A DNA stretch of 64,000 nucleotides from Bacillota bacterium. Its GTDB lineage: Bacteria; Bacillota_E; JAJZYS01; JAJYTV01. The notes under the pieces were generated by a model, which saw only the letters and a list, made by a program, of their open reading frames with translations, was not told the DNA's origin and did not search any database. Made by a program: the position numbers and the translations under genes. Shown here piece by piece: positions 1 to 6,863 of this stretch (position 1 is the stretch's first letter; every line of letters begins with the position of its first letter). The stretch covers positions 62,001 to 126,000 of the forward strand of contig JAJZVM010000004.1 of NCBI GenBank assembly GCA_021845645.1. Direction: 5' to 3'.

Positions 1-657
1 GGCGATCGCCGCCGAAAGGGTGCAGCCGGTGCCGTGGGTATGCCGCGTCGCGATGCGGCGCGCGCGAAAACGGTAGAAGCGACTGCCGTCGTACAGGATG
101 TCCTCGAGATCGTCGCCATCGCCGTGCCCGCCCTTGATGAGCGCGGCGCCCGCCCCCATCTCGACCAGCTCCTGGGCCGCCCGCTCGCGCTCGCGAGAGG
201 TAGCCACGTCTCGTCCGACCAGTGCGGCGGCCTCCGGCAGATTGGGCGTCACCAGAGTCGCAAGCGGCAGGATGAGGCGCCTCAGAGCCTCTTCGGCCTC
301 CGGCGCAAGCAGCCTCTGTCCGCCCTTTGCGCGCATCACCGGGTCCACCACGAGCAGGAGTCCCGGCATCGCCTGCAGGCCTTCGGCCGCAGCCTCCACG
401 GCGGCGCTGCCGCCGAGCATGCCGCATTTGGCGGCATCGATGCCGATGTCCTCCCGGCACGAGCGGATTTGCGCCTCGATCGCCTCGGGCGGCAGGGGCC
501 AGATGCCCTGCACGCCGAGCGTGTTCTGCGCCGTGACCGCGGTCACGGCCGCCATCGCGTAGCCGCCCAGCCGCTCGATCGTCTTGATGTCCGCCTCGAT
601 GCCTGCGCCGCCGCTGCTGTCCGAGCCGGCGACGGTGAGGATGCGCGCCGGTGTCAA
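1..657 (-). CDS. thiD: Hydroxymethylpyrimidine (phosphate) kinase ThiD, 3' end cut by window
   Basis: Phosphorylates HMP and HMP-phosphate to HMP-PP, the pyrimidine half of thiamine. The reading frame opens with a TTG at 657 that overlaps the TGA of the upstream gene (TTGA), so the two are translationally coupled. The visible 219 codons show the ribokinase-fold signature of the family: AGSDSSGGAG near the N-terminus, then TAQNTLGVQ, VDPVMRAKGG, the TPNLPEAAAL motif and finally GTGCTLSAAIA, where the anion hole and catalytic Asp would lie (an H-G-T-G-C-T motif is visible). ThiD proteins are usually about 260-270 residues, so roughly 40-50 residues lie outside the window. Together with the upstream TPP riboswitch the assignment is firm. 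A bifunctional ThiDE fusion cannot be excluded because the 3' end is missing. Confidence 0.93.
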   Translation of the reverse strand, partial: MTPARILTVAGSDSSGGAGIEADIKTIERLGGYAMAAVTAVTAQNTLGVQGIWPLPPEAIEAQIRSCREDIGIDAAKCGMLGGSAAVEAAAEGLQAMPGLLLVVDPVMRAKGGQRLLAPEAEEALRRLILPLATLVTPNLPEAAALVGRDVATSRERERAAQELVEMGAGAALIKGGHGDGDDLEDILYDGSRFYRFRARRIATRHTHGTGCTLSAAIA

Positions 658-1712
658 AGTCCCTGCTCGAGGGCCTTGCCATAGGCGGCCCAGAAGGGAT
701 CGACACCCGGATGCAGGAGCGGCTGGTCACCCGCCGGCGTCGTGCGCACCATGCCGCGCGCCTCGGGCAGGATCTCGCCGATCGCCTGTGCCAGGATGCC
801 CTCCGCCGCGAGCGCCTGCGACACGCCGTCCAAGTGCTCCGGCCGCACCGTCAGAAGCAGGGTGCCCTCGGAGATCGCCGCCAGAGGATCGATGCCGAGA
901 TAGGTGCAAAGCGCCGCCGTCTCCTCGCGCACGGGTACCGCCCGCTCGTCGAGGCGCACGCCGACGCCGGACGCCTGCGCGATCTCGAAGACCCCACCCA
1001 GGACACCGCACTCGGTGGCATCGTGCATCGCCGTCACACCGCGCTCGCGGACGCCGTAGCCCGCAGCCGCCATCGCGTCGCGCACGACGCTCATCTGGTA
1101 GAAGAGATCCTGCGCCGCCTGGGAAAGCTGGCCGCCGATACGGCGCGCAAGCTGGTCGGGGAAGGTGACTCCGAACAGTCCCGTCGCCTCGATGGCCGCC
1201 CCCTTGGTGCAGAGCAGCACGTCTCCGGGGCGGGCCATCTCTGGCGTGACGTACTTGTCCTCGTCTCCCACCGCGATCACCGTCGCGCCCCCGACCATCG
1301 GGTACGCGCAGCCCTCGTAGCGTGCGGTGTGGCCCGAGATGACGGCCATTCCGAGCTCCTCGCTCGTGCGGTGCATCGCGTCCCAGAGCTCTGTGAGCTC
1401 GCCTTCGGTGATCTCGAGCGGCAGGTTCAGGTCGATGGCGAGGTATGCCGGCGGTAGGCCTGAGGTCGCGACATCGGAGGCGAGGATGTGGATGGCGAAC
1501 CAGGCGGCGCGCTGCATGCCGTATTGGGGCACCACGAACACCGGGTCGCAGGTGGTGGCCATGACGCGTCCCGGTGCCGTGCGGACCACTGCGATGTCGA
1601 CGCCGGACCGCGGTCCGACGAGCACCTCGCCGCGCCTGGCGCCCAGGCGCGGATAGATGAGGTTCTGGAAGATCTCAGGGGATATCTTGCCTACGGCGGG
1701 CAACTCGGGCAT
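654..1712 (-). CDS. AIR synthase (PurM/HypE/ThiL-superfamily) related protein in thiamine operon
   Basis: A protein of about 352 residues of the PurM-like ATP-binding superfamily (AIR synthase, HypE, SelD and ThiL share this fold). The N-terminal half has a D-P-V-F metal/nucleotide loop followed by an ASDVATSG segment; the C-terminal half has MHDATECGVLGGVFEIA, the superfamily's second-domain motif, and SEGTLLLTV. It lacks the PRIC C-terminal tail of HypE and no HypA-F genes are nearby, so hydrogenase maturation is unlikely. Start choice: AGGAGG (1720-1725) is only 1 nt from the ATG at 1718 but 7 nt from the ATG at 1712, so 1712 is preferred. It is the first gene after a TPP riboswitch and overlaps thiD. 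A role in thiamine synthesis or salvage is therefore inferred, perhaps a ThiL-like kinase or an alternative pyrimidine-branch step. The exact reaction is unknown. Confidence 0.8.
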   Translation of the reverse strand: MPELPAVGKISPEIFQNLIYPRLGARRGEVLVGPRSGVDIAVVRTAPGRVMATTCDPVFVVPQYGMQRAAWFAIHILASDVATSGLPPAYLAIDLNLPLEITEGELTELWDAMHRTSEELGMAVISGHTARYEGCAYPMVGGATVIAVGDEDKYVTPEMARPGDVLLCTKGAAIEATGLFGVTFPDQLARRIGGQLSQAAQDLFYQMSVVRDAMAAAGYGVRERGVTAMHDATECGVLGGVFEIAQASGVGVRLDERAVPVREETAALCTYLGIDPLAAISEGTLLLTVRPEHLDGVSQALAAEGILAQAIGEILPEARGMVRTTPAGDQPLLHPGVDPFWAAYGKALEQGL

Positions 1713-1737
1713 CTCCATTCCTCCTGGAGGATAGCTT

Positions 1738-1764
1738 GGACCGCCACCCGCAGGGTGGCGGTCC
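1738..1764 (-). terminator. GC-rich hairpin in the leader, probable expression platform of the TPP riboswitch
   Basis: A perfect 12-bp stem (1738-1749 with 1753-1764) with a 3-nt loop lies directly downstream of the riboswitch aptamer and upstream of the AIR-synthase-like gene. No U-tract follows on the transcribed strand. Next comes a short palindrome, CCTCC-A-GGAGG (1720-1730), that contains the ribosome binding site. The leader could therefore act by transcription attenuation, by masking the Shine-Dalgarno sequence, or both. Confidence 0.6.
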
Positions 1765-1772
1765 GTCTCGCA

Positions 1773-1861
1773 GACGCTTCCCTACGCTGGTATCACCCAG
1801 TTCAGGTTCGAAGGGTCGGCAGCGCGCTGCCTCTCAGCCTCGTCGAGGCTCCCCTAGCGGT
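1773..1861 (-). promoter_or_regulatory. TPP riboswitch (THI element)
   Basis: On the minus strand this reads CGCTAGGGGAGCC, then GGCTGAGAGG, then ACCCTTCGAACCTGAACTGG and finally GATACCAGCGTAGGGAAGCG. These are the conserved core blocks of the THI box in the right order: CUGAGA, ACCCUU, GAACCUGA and GGGAAG. The ends CGCT and AGCG (1856-1859 and 1775-1778) close helix P1. It sits about 60-150 nt upstream of the AIR-synthase-like/thiD operon, which it is expected to switch off when thiamine pyrophosphate is abundant. Confidence 0.96.
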
Positions 1862-1913
1862 CCTGCGTCAATGCTAGCACCGATCGTTGCCCGTTGCACA
1901 GCCTGCGCGACAA

Positions 1914-2252
1914 TCAGTAGCCGACCACCTGGTAGCCTTCCTCGGTCAACTGGACGAGCACGTCGCCCGCCCCCTGCAGGTCGACGCCATAGGCCTTCAG
2001 GCGGTCGGTCGCACCGAGCTGCTGCGCGTTGAACTGGCAGGCCAGGATCGGCACCGCCGCACCTTTCAAGGAGTCGATCGCCTCGCGCAGTTCGCCCTGT
2101 GCCTGGTCGAGAAGCTGTACGCCCGGGCCGAAGAAGACGACCTTGGTGTCCGCCCTGCCGCTCTGCTTGAGACGCGCCGCGATGCGCACGCCGGCGAGCG
2201 CCTTGCCTTCCTGTCCCGGCCCTGCGGTGATCCAGCTCACGATCTTCGTCAT
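1914..2252 (-). CDS. DsrE/DsrF-like (YchN-type) sulfur-relay family protein
   Basis: A 112-residue single-domain protein. GGAGGG lies 7 nt before the ATG. The fold markers of the DsrE family are visible: an N-terminal beta-strand KIVSWITAGPGQEGKALAGVRIAARL, the hydrophobic strand KVVFFGPGVQLL, a helix, and then VPILACQFNAQQLG, whose Cys occupies the position of the active cysteine in DsrE/TusD-like proteins. It ends with a conserved-looking GYQVVGY tail. DsrE-type proteins carry persulfide sulfur or act as small redox proteins. The gene lies 33 nt downstream of the HtrA-like protease gene and on the same strand, so they are probably co-transcribed. The sulfur-carrier role is inferred from family and from the single suitably placed Cys. 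Confidence 0.78.
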   Translation of the reverse strand: MTKIVSWITAGPGQEGKALAGVRIAARLKQSGRADTKVVFFGPGVQLLDQAQGELREAIDSLKGAAVPILACQFNAQQLGATDRLKAYGVDLQGAGDVLVQLTEEGYQVVGY

Positions 2253-2285
2253 CTCGTGTCCCTCCTGGTTCTTGCGGATATGCGG

Positions 2286-3212
2286 TCAGCGCGTGTATAC
2301 GGGCGGCAGCTCGCGCACCCGTACGCCTTGCAGCATCAGGGTACCGTGTCGCAGGATCTTGAGCTCCAACTCCTCACCAACCGGCGTGCCGCGCACCACA
2401 CGCCTGAGGGCCGCGAGCGACGGCGTCGGCACGCCGCCGGCCCCCGTGATGACGTCGAACGGCATGAGCCCCGCGCTCGCGGCGGGTCCGCCCTCCTCCA
2501 CCGTGACCGTCACCACGCCGCGCTGTGCGGGCAGGTCGAGCAGGCGCGCAATCTCAGGTGACACCACCTCGGTCGCGCCGCGGATGCCGATCCAGGGATG
2601 CTGGGCGCGACCGAATTGCCGGAACTGGCCGAGCGCCAGTTCGACCTGCCAGGCGGGGATGGCGAAACCGAGGTTCTGGCCGGCTGCCACGATCATGGTC
2701 GGGATGCCGACGAGTCTCCCCTCGAGGTCGGCGAGCGCCCCGCCGGAGTTGCCGGGGTTGATCGCCGCGTCGGTCTGCACGAGGCCGTCGAGCGGCCCGA
2801 CCATGCGCTCGACCGCCGACACGACGCCGAGCGTCACCGTCCAGTCGAAACCGAACGGGTTGCCGACCGCGAGCACAATCTCCCCTGGGCGCAGGTCCTC
2901 CTCGGTCGCCAAGGGAAGGTCTCGCTGGACCGGCGGCCGCGTGCGCACGAGCGCCAGGTCGTAGAGCCTATCGTACGCGACCACCTCCCCGCCCCGCGTC
3001 ACGCCGTCATGGAACGTGACGGCGACTTCGTCCCGCTCGTGCACGACGTGGGCGTTCGTCACCACCTCACCACGGCCTGCGTCCACCAGCACGCCGGATC
3101 CCATGCCGACTCCGCTCGGCCCTTCCGCCTCGACGCGCACCACCGCCGGCCCGACCTTCGCGGCGGCCTCCTGGATCTCGCCCGATACCCTGCGTCCGAA
3201 GTTCTCGTTCAC
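2286..3212 (-). CDS. HtrA/DegP-like serine protease (S1C) with PDZ domain, no obvious signal peptide
   Basis: A trypsin-like protease for quality control of damaged proteins. The catalytic triad is intact: His at about residue 55 (TNAHVV), Asp at about 85 (YDLALV) and Ser at about 156 (GNSGG), followed by a C-terminal PDZ domain from about residue 215. At 308 residues it is short for the family. It begins directly with NENFGRRV and lacks the usual N-terminal membrane anchor or signal peptide, suggesting cytoplasmic localisation. GTG at 3212 is chosen because a GGGAAGGGG Shine-Dalgarno lies just upstream; the frame remains open to 3314 but that extension would run through the operator region. 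It is divergent from an HxlR-type regulator. Confidence 0.9.
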   Translation of the reverse strand: MNENFGRRVSGEIQEAAAKVGPAVVRVEAEGPSGVGMGSGVLVDAGRGEVVTNAHVVHERDEVAVTFHDGVTRGGEVVAYDRLYDLALVRTRPPVQRDLPLATEEDLRPGEIVLAVGNPFGFDWTVTLGVVSAVERMVGPLDGLVQTDAAINPGNSGGALADLEGRLVGIPTMIVAAGQNLGFAIPAWQVELALGQFRQFGRAQHPWIGIRGATEVVSPEIARLLDLPAQRGVVTVTVEEGGPAASAGLMPFDVITGAGGVPTPSLAALRRVVRGTPVGEELELKILRHGTLMLQGVRVRELPPVYTR

Positions 3213-3252
3213 GTGGTTCCCCTTCCCACGATCGGCCCGACGGCCGATAATG

Positions 3253-3299
3253 CTTACCTTGCGTAAGTACCTGATGGGAACGGTAGGTAATGTACTTAC
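3253..3299. promoter_or_regulatory. Two dyad elements between htrA-like gene and hxlR: likely HxlR operators
   Basis: Element 1 (3253-3267) is CTTAC-N5-GTAAG, a perfect 5-bp dyad. Element 2 (3283-3299) is GTAGGTA-ATG-TACTTAC, a 7-bp dyad with one mismatch. GTAAGTAC (3263-3270) and GTACTTAC (3292-3299) also form a long-range inverted pair. HxlR-family redox regulators such as YodB bind TAC/GTA-rich dyads in divergent intergenic regions, so these are the natural sites for the adjacent regulator. A hairpin ATCGGCC-N4-GGCCGAT (3231-3248) lies in the htrA leader. Confidence 0.6.
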
Positions 3300-3347
3300 T
3301 TTTGTCAAGTGCATGTGTTACAATGCGCCGCAGGGGGCGTTGAGGAC

Positions 3348-3689
3348 ATGGGTTACGATCGGATGTGCCCGCGCTACGAGCGTGCCGCGCTCCTGCTCGG
3401 CAAGAAGTGGAGCGGTCTCATCCTGCGCGTGCTCATGGGAGGCGCCCGCCGCTTTCACGAGTTCCGCGAGCAGGTGCCCGAACTCTCGGAGCGCCTGCTC
3501 TCAGAACGGCTGCGAGAATTCGAGGAGGAAGGTCTCGTGCGGCGGGAGGTGCAGGCCTGCCGGCCAGTGCTGATCCTCTATGAGCTTACCGAAAAGGGAC
3601 GTGAGCTCGAGGCGGTCGTCCAATCCATCCAGGCCTGGGCAAACAAGTGGATAGAAGTCGAGACGGTGGAGCAGCCAGCCGGGCGTTGA
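3348..3689 (+). CDS. HxlR-family winged-helix transcriptional regulator
   Basis: A 113-residue regulator with the classical HxlR layout. There is an N-terminal MCPRYERAALLLGKKW stretch, then a winged helix (RRFHEFREQVPELSERLLSERLREFEEEGLV), then the wing and a dimerisation helix ending at WANKW. ATG 3348 has a GAGG-containing Shine-Dalgarno at 3341-3344 and matches the family N-terminus. The Cys at residue 7 occupies the position of the redox-sensing Cys of YodB/HypR; a second Cys lies in EVQACRP. It is therefore a candidate thiol-stress or quinone sensor that controls the divergent htrA-dsrE pair and itself through the dyads at 3253-3299. The ligand is unknown. Confidence 0.88.
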   Translation: MGYDRMCPRYERAALLLGKKWSGLILRVLMGGARRFHEFREQVPELSERLLSERLREFEEEGLVRREVQACRPVLILYELTEKGRELEAVVQSIQAWANKWIEVETVEQPAGR

Positions 3690-3735
3690 ACGTTTGCACA
3701 CAGCTTGCGCGCGATGCTACAATACGACTGCGTTT

Positions 3736-3811
3736 GCGCCCGTAGCTCAGTGGATAGAGCGCTTGCCTCCGGAGCAAGAGGCCGCAGGTTCGAATCCCGC
3801 CGGGCGCGCCA
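3736..3811 (+). tRNA. tRNA-Arg, anticodon CCG, CCA encoded
   Basis: A complete cloverleaf. Acceptor stem GCGCCCG/CGGGCGC (3736-3742 with 3801-3807), D-arm with AGCTCAGTGGATAGAGC, anticodon stem CTTGC/GCAAG around the 7-nt loop CTCCGGA giving anticodon CCG, T-arm with GGTTCGAATCC, discriminator G and genomically encoded CCA. It reads the CGG codon. Its 3' half is duplicated at 7359-7415, marking it as an integration target. Confidence 0.97.
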
Positions 3812-3818
3812 AGTTTGA
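3762..3818 (+). repeat. Left copy of 57-bp direct repeat (attL-like) inside tRNA-Arg
   Basis: This stretch, from the anticodon stem through CCA and the following GTTTGA, is repeated in the same orientation at 7359-7415 with 52 of 57 positions identical and no gaps. Integrases of tyrosine-recombinase elements typically use exactly this 3' portion of tRNA genes. The intact copy keeps the tRNA functional. Confidence 0.85.
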
Positions 3819-3823
3819 AGCCA

Positions 3824-3850
3824 CGAAACCCGCTCCGCGAGCGGGTTTCG
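3824..3850 (+). terminator. Hairpin terminator after tRNA-Arg
   Basis: A 12-bp perfect stem CGAAACCCGCTC/GAGCGGGTTTCG (3824-3835 with 3839-3850), with a 3-nt CGC loop, begins 13 nt after the tRNA CCA end. Only a short mixed T tract follows (CGCTTTGC), but position and stability fit a tRNA terminator. Confidence 0.75.
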
Positions 3851-4360
3851 CGCTTTGCTAGGCCAATAGAGGAGCCACTACCTGGAATGGCGATGGTCCG
3901 CGTCACCACGAGAGAAGTTGCATGTTTGCAGCGCTACCGCATGTTCGCAAGGGGCAGGGGACCGTGCGGCAATGCCGAAGCCTTGATCGAGGGGACAACC
4001 CTCGCGAACTCGCCTCCCGTCGGCCTCCAGCGGCCGGCCCGTCGCAAGACGGAAACGACGGGAGGTGGTACACCTGGCGGCGCACCTGGTCCTGTCCGTG
4101 AAGGTTGTGCTCGCAGCTCTCGCGTTCGCAGGTGCCGTGGTTGCCGGAAGGGCCCACAAAAAGGTGAAGTAGCCCGATTACAGCGGGCTACTTCACTGGG
4201 GTCCTGAACACCTAGGTGGCTCTGCGACGAGGCGGACCGCTGGCAACCGGGAGCGTTCTTCCTAACCGGGGAGCCTCCCGAGTTGCTATTGATCCGACCT
4301 GCTACCACGAAGTGTAGCCACAGCGAAACTTCAAGACGGACGGCCTTTGGTCGCGGAAGG
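3851..4360. other. No supported gene; contains a 13-bp hairpin at 4164-4197
   Basis: No reading frame in this 510-bp stretch resembles a known protein or has a good ribosome binding site. The one clear structure is GTGAAGTAGCCCG-(ATTACAG)-CGGGCTACTTCAC, a 13-bp stem near 4164-4197. Subterminal hairpins are a feature of IS200/IS605 ends, so it could mark the edge of the element that carries the tnpB pieces. It could equally be a terminator for leftward or rightward transcripts. Confidence 0.5.
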
Positions 4361-4603
4361 TCAAAGCGCTTTTTGCTCAAGGCGCTTGATACGCTGCTCG
4401 TGGTCTTCCGCGACCCGATACAGCGCGTTCTCGTCCTCTTTCCGGCCCTTGATGCTCTCGTCCAGGCGCTCCACCGCGCTTGCCAGATCGACTACCATGC
4501 GTCGCCCTAAAGCGTCGAGGTCGGTCTTCGTGGCCATGCGTTCCTCGATGGACGAAAGCTGCGCTTGCAGGCCGTCAAGATAGGTCTTCAGTTCCTGGTC
4601 CAA
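4361..4603 (-). CDS. Small coiled-coil protein of unknown function
   Basis: An 80-residue, charged, almost entirely helical protein. Heptad-like spacing of Leu/Ile/Val (LDGLQAQLSSIEERM, then LDALGRRMVVDLASAVERLDESI, then EQRIKRLEQ) predicts a coiled coil. The start is TTG at 4603, with AGGAG about 9-10 nt upstream. Similar short coiled-coil ORFs are common in Bacillota and phage-related regions, but no function can be assigned. It lies within the decayed island, next to the tnpB remnant. Confidence 0.5.
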   Translation of the reverse strand: MDQELKTYLDGLQAQLSSIEERMATKTDLDALGRRMVVDLASAVERLDESIKGRKEDENALYRVAEDHEQRIKRLEQKAL

Positions 4604-4741
4604 GCAGTCGCTCTCCTCTCCGCTGGGCGACCAGTTCGACGTAGCCGCAGATGATCCCTACCAAAGAAGGGGATTCGGGGAGAGACCTCACCGCACCGTA
4701 AGGTCAATCACGCGTTCACCTTCCGAGGTGCTTTTTCGTAT

Positions 4742-5581
4742 CTACGGGAGGTGGTGATGTTTGCGAACACTGTGGTTCCAGACTGAGATCCGCGCCGCTT
4801 TCTGGACGTCCATGGTCGCTTTGATCCCTCTCCTGCACGGCGTAGCGATGTTCGTCAATGAGCCGGACACGGACCTGCAACCGCTGGCCTTCGTTGGACC
4901 GCCTGGGTGCACACAGGTGGTTATCTGCCTTGGAACGTCATCGGGACGTACGTCAAAGACCGTTGATCGCCAAGGGGTTCCTGCTTCACGGAGGCATGCC
5001 CACCGAAGTGGGTCATATCGCCTCTCCGCAGGCGTTTTAGGTCTCCGGGCAACACAACTCTCGGCGACGAGACTTAAGAGGTTGCGAGCAGCGTTGAGGT
5101 CGCGGTCCAGTACTGCCCCGCAGCACTCGCAGCGGTAGATCCGCTCGGAGAGCGGGTACTCCTCCTTGAGCGCTCCGCACGTGGAGCAGCGCTTGGACGA
5201 TGCGAAGAACCTCGGCGCCACATAAAGACGCGACCCGTACCAGGCCGTCTTGTACGCGAGCATGCGGCGGAACTCGCCCCAGCCAGCGTCCGCGATGCGG
5301 CGCGAGAGACGGCGGTTTAGGACCATTCCCCGCACGTGGAGATCTTCGACCACGATCAGCGGCTTGGTTTTCGCCAGGACCGTGGTCGTCGTGTGGAGGA
5401 AGTCGCGCCGCTGGTTGCGTACGCGCCGGTGCGCGCGCGCCAGGCGCCGTGCGGCCTTGCGGCGGTTGCGGGATCCGGGCTTCTTGCGGTTGTGCGAGCG
5501 GGAGAGGCGGCGCAGCCGTCGCAAGGAGCGCTCGAGCGCCTTGGGCGACGCGATGCTTGTCCCGTCGGACAGTACCGCGAA
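4742..5581 (-). pseudogene. tnpB: tnpB (IS605/IS1341-type OrfB) C-terminal two-thirds
   Basis: The minus-strand frame begins at 5581 with FAVLSDGTSIASPKALE, the segment that normally follows the first RuvC motif. It continues with the basic helical region, the RuvC-II block LIVVEDLHVRGMV (catalytic Glu), and the zinc finger CSTCG...YRCECCGAVLDRDLNAARNLL, with two CxxC pairs and the RuvC-III Asp. The catalytic residues of RuvC-II and III are therefore intact, but the N-terminus and RuvC-I are missing from this strand. They lie on the opposite strand immediately adjacent (5578-5820). TTG at 5524 could start a truncated product of 260 residues. TnpB is an RNA-guided nuclease of transposons; this copy cannot make a normal one. 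Confidence 0.85.
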
Positions 5582-5820
5582 AGGGCGTCCACGACGCCTT
5601 TCGCCTCACGGGAAGCATCCACGTGCACCCCAAACGGATCAGCCTGCCGAGACTCGGTGCGGTGCGCGTCAAGGAGGGGACGCAGAAGTTCCAGGGCAGG
5701 ATCCTCTCCGCCACCGCCTGCCGCGAGGCCGACCGCTGGTTCGTCTCCCTGACGGTGGAGCGGGACCGGCTCGAGCCGGATCCCGTGGTGGGAACCCCGG
5801 TCGGCGTCGATCTCGGGCCT
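5578..5820 (+). pseudogene. tnpB: tnpB middle fragment (to RuvC-I), inverted relative to the rest
   Basis: The plus-strand frame reads RKGVHDAFRLTGSIHV, then LPRLGAVRVKE, FQGRILSATACREADRWFVS and LTVERDRLEPDPVVGTPVGVDLG. This is the characteristic OrfB/TnpB beta-sheet domain ending in RuvC-I (the Asp of GVDLG). It stops matching right after GVDLG at about 5820. The next expected residues (FAVLSDG) are found at the start of the minus-strand fragment at 5581. About 100 N-terminal residues are absent altogether. Confidence 0.82.
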
Positions 5821-5838
5821 AACCCCCTCACTGGGGCA

Positions 5839-5895
5839 CGGCAGCCGGGCTGCCGAGACGACGTAACGGGGGGTCCTGCGCCGATTCGGCGCAGG
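5839..5895. repeat. Two adjacent strong hairpins, candidate IS605-type end
   Basis: Hairpin A is CGGCAGC-CGG-GCTGCCG (5839-5855). Hairpin B is CCTGCGCCG-ATT-CGGCGCAGG (5875-5895). They lie just beyond the tnpB fragment. IS605-family ends carry hairpins recognised by TnpA, and the tnpB transcript's 3' end carries the omega-RNA scaffold, which is also structured. Which of these applies cannot be decided here because the gene is rearranged. Confidence 0.45.
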
Positions 5896-5978
5896 GCCTC
5901 TGTCTATTGGGCGAAGTGGGGGCTGAGCCATTGGTCGCGTTGGTGACACTGGTCTCCGCAAATCTTCGAGGAGACTTG

Positions 5979-6110
5979 ATGGCGGCAGCGAATGAACTCG
6001 GTGCGTTCATGAACGAGGTCAACGCACAGACAGGCAAAAGAATCTTATCCGAAGCGGCAGCGGTGCTCCTGCGTGACGCGCAATACGTGCTCAATACCTG
6101 GGAGGGATAG
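5979..6110 (+). CDS. Very small ORF (43 aa), unknown
   Basis: Begins with ATG 5979 after GAGGAG and a 5-nt spacer; the frame is open from 5907. The peptide AAANELGAFMNEVNAQTGKR...AAAVLLRDAQYVLNTWEG is helical and neutral, with no known domain. It is followed 5 nt later by another small ORF, an arrangement resembling a translationally coupled pair. It may be the surviving tail of a larger gene. Coding status is uncertain. Confidence 0.35.
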   Translation: MAAANELGAFMNEVNAQTGKRILSEAAAVLLRDAQYVLNTWEG

Positions 6111-6115
6111 ACCTC

Positions 6116-6304
6116 GTGGATATTCAGGCTGAGGGTAGCCCCCACAGGCGATCCGACCGCTGGGCAGTCCGCGCACTCTGGTTCGTCCTGCTGGCGTCGG
6201 CCGGGTTCGCCGCATGGAGCTATGCGGAAGGCGGCTTGGTGGTGGCGGCGAGCTTTGCCGCAGGCGTGCTGGTCGTCGGCTGTCGCACGGTGCACGCAGG
6301 ATGA
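6116..6304 (+). CDS. Small membrane protein (62 aa), unknown
   Basis: GTG at 6116 is preceded by GGGAGGG about 8 nt upstream. The product has a basic start (HRRSDRWAVR) and two adjacent hydrophobic segments (ALWFVLLASAGFAAWSYA and GLVVAASFAAGVLVVG), predicting a two-helix hairpin in the membrane. It follows the 43-aa ORF by 5 nt and ends against the convergent broken regulator. No family recognised. Confidence 0.4.
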   Translation: MDIQAEGSPHRRSDRWAVRALWFVLLASAGFAAWSYAEGGLVVAASFAAGVLVVGCRTVHAG

Positions 6305-6309
6305 CGACT

Positions 6310-6863
6310 CCCAGTTGCTTTGCACCGCCGCGTCAGGCAGGGCGCCAAGCCACCGCAGCAACGTCGCCCGCTCGCCGCGGCCGAGCATCCCCGCGGCCTG
6401 CTTCTTACGACATGGTAATCGTCCAGCACCAGGGCAAAGTCGAACGGTACGGCCGCCAGGGCGTCGATGAGGAAGGAGATGACCGTCTCCCAGGGAGGGG
6501 TGGACGATCGCAGCATCGCGTGCACCGTGTCCCCGAGCTCATATGGAAGCGTCTCGAGGGCACCGATCAGGTAGGTCCAGAAGCGGACCGGGTCGTCGTC
6601 GCCTTCATTCAGGAAAGCCAAGCGTACTTCAGAGCGCTCCGGCGGAGCCACTGCGCCACGGCCGTCGTCTTGCCGAAGCCGGCAGGAGCGATCACCAAGG
6701 TAAGTTTGCCGGAAAACGCGGCGTCGAGCCTGGCGTCGAGGCGATGCCGCGGTACCAGTCTGAACAGGGTTTGCGGCAGTACCAGCTTGGCTCGATACAG
6801 AGCAACGTGTTGGGTCAGCGGCCGCACATGACAACCTCCCTGTCCGTCACCGATTCGCCTCAT
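6310..6863 (-). pseudogene. Broken MalT/LuxR-type ATP-dependent regulator remnant
   Basis: Three pieces of a large (normally about 850-900 aa) LuxR-family regulator appear in successive reading frames. The first, 6863 to about 6610, carries the family start AKLVLPQTLFRLVPRHRL and the Walker A motif APAGFGKTT. The second, about 6618-6405 in another frame, reads LAFLNEGDDDPVRFWTYLIGALETL and has the Walker B-like FALVLDDYHVV. The third, about 6390-6310 in another frame, reads GRGERATLLRWLGALPDAAV, typical of the start of the helical repeat domain much further along. The gene therefore has frameshifts, a large internal deletion and no DNA-binding C-terminus, and cannot be functional. Confidence 0.8.

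Noticed and set aside
34..684. Plus-strand frames opposite thiD
   Set aside because: The minus strand carries clear ThiD motifs; the plus-strand translations are low-complexity Arg/Ala/His-rich.
4717..4736. Short hairpin CACCT-TCCG-AGGTG followed by CTTTTT
   Set aside because: A 5-bp stem is too weak to claim as a terminator on its own.
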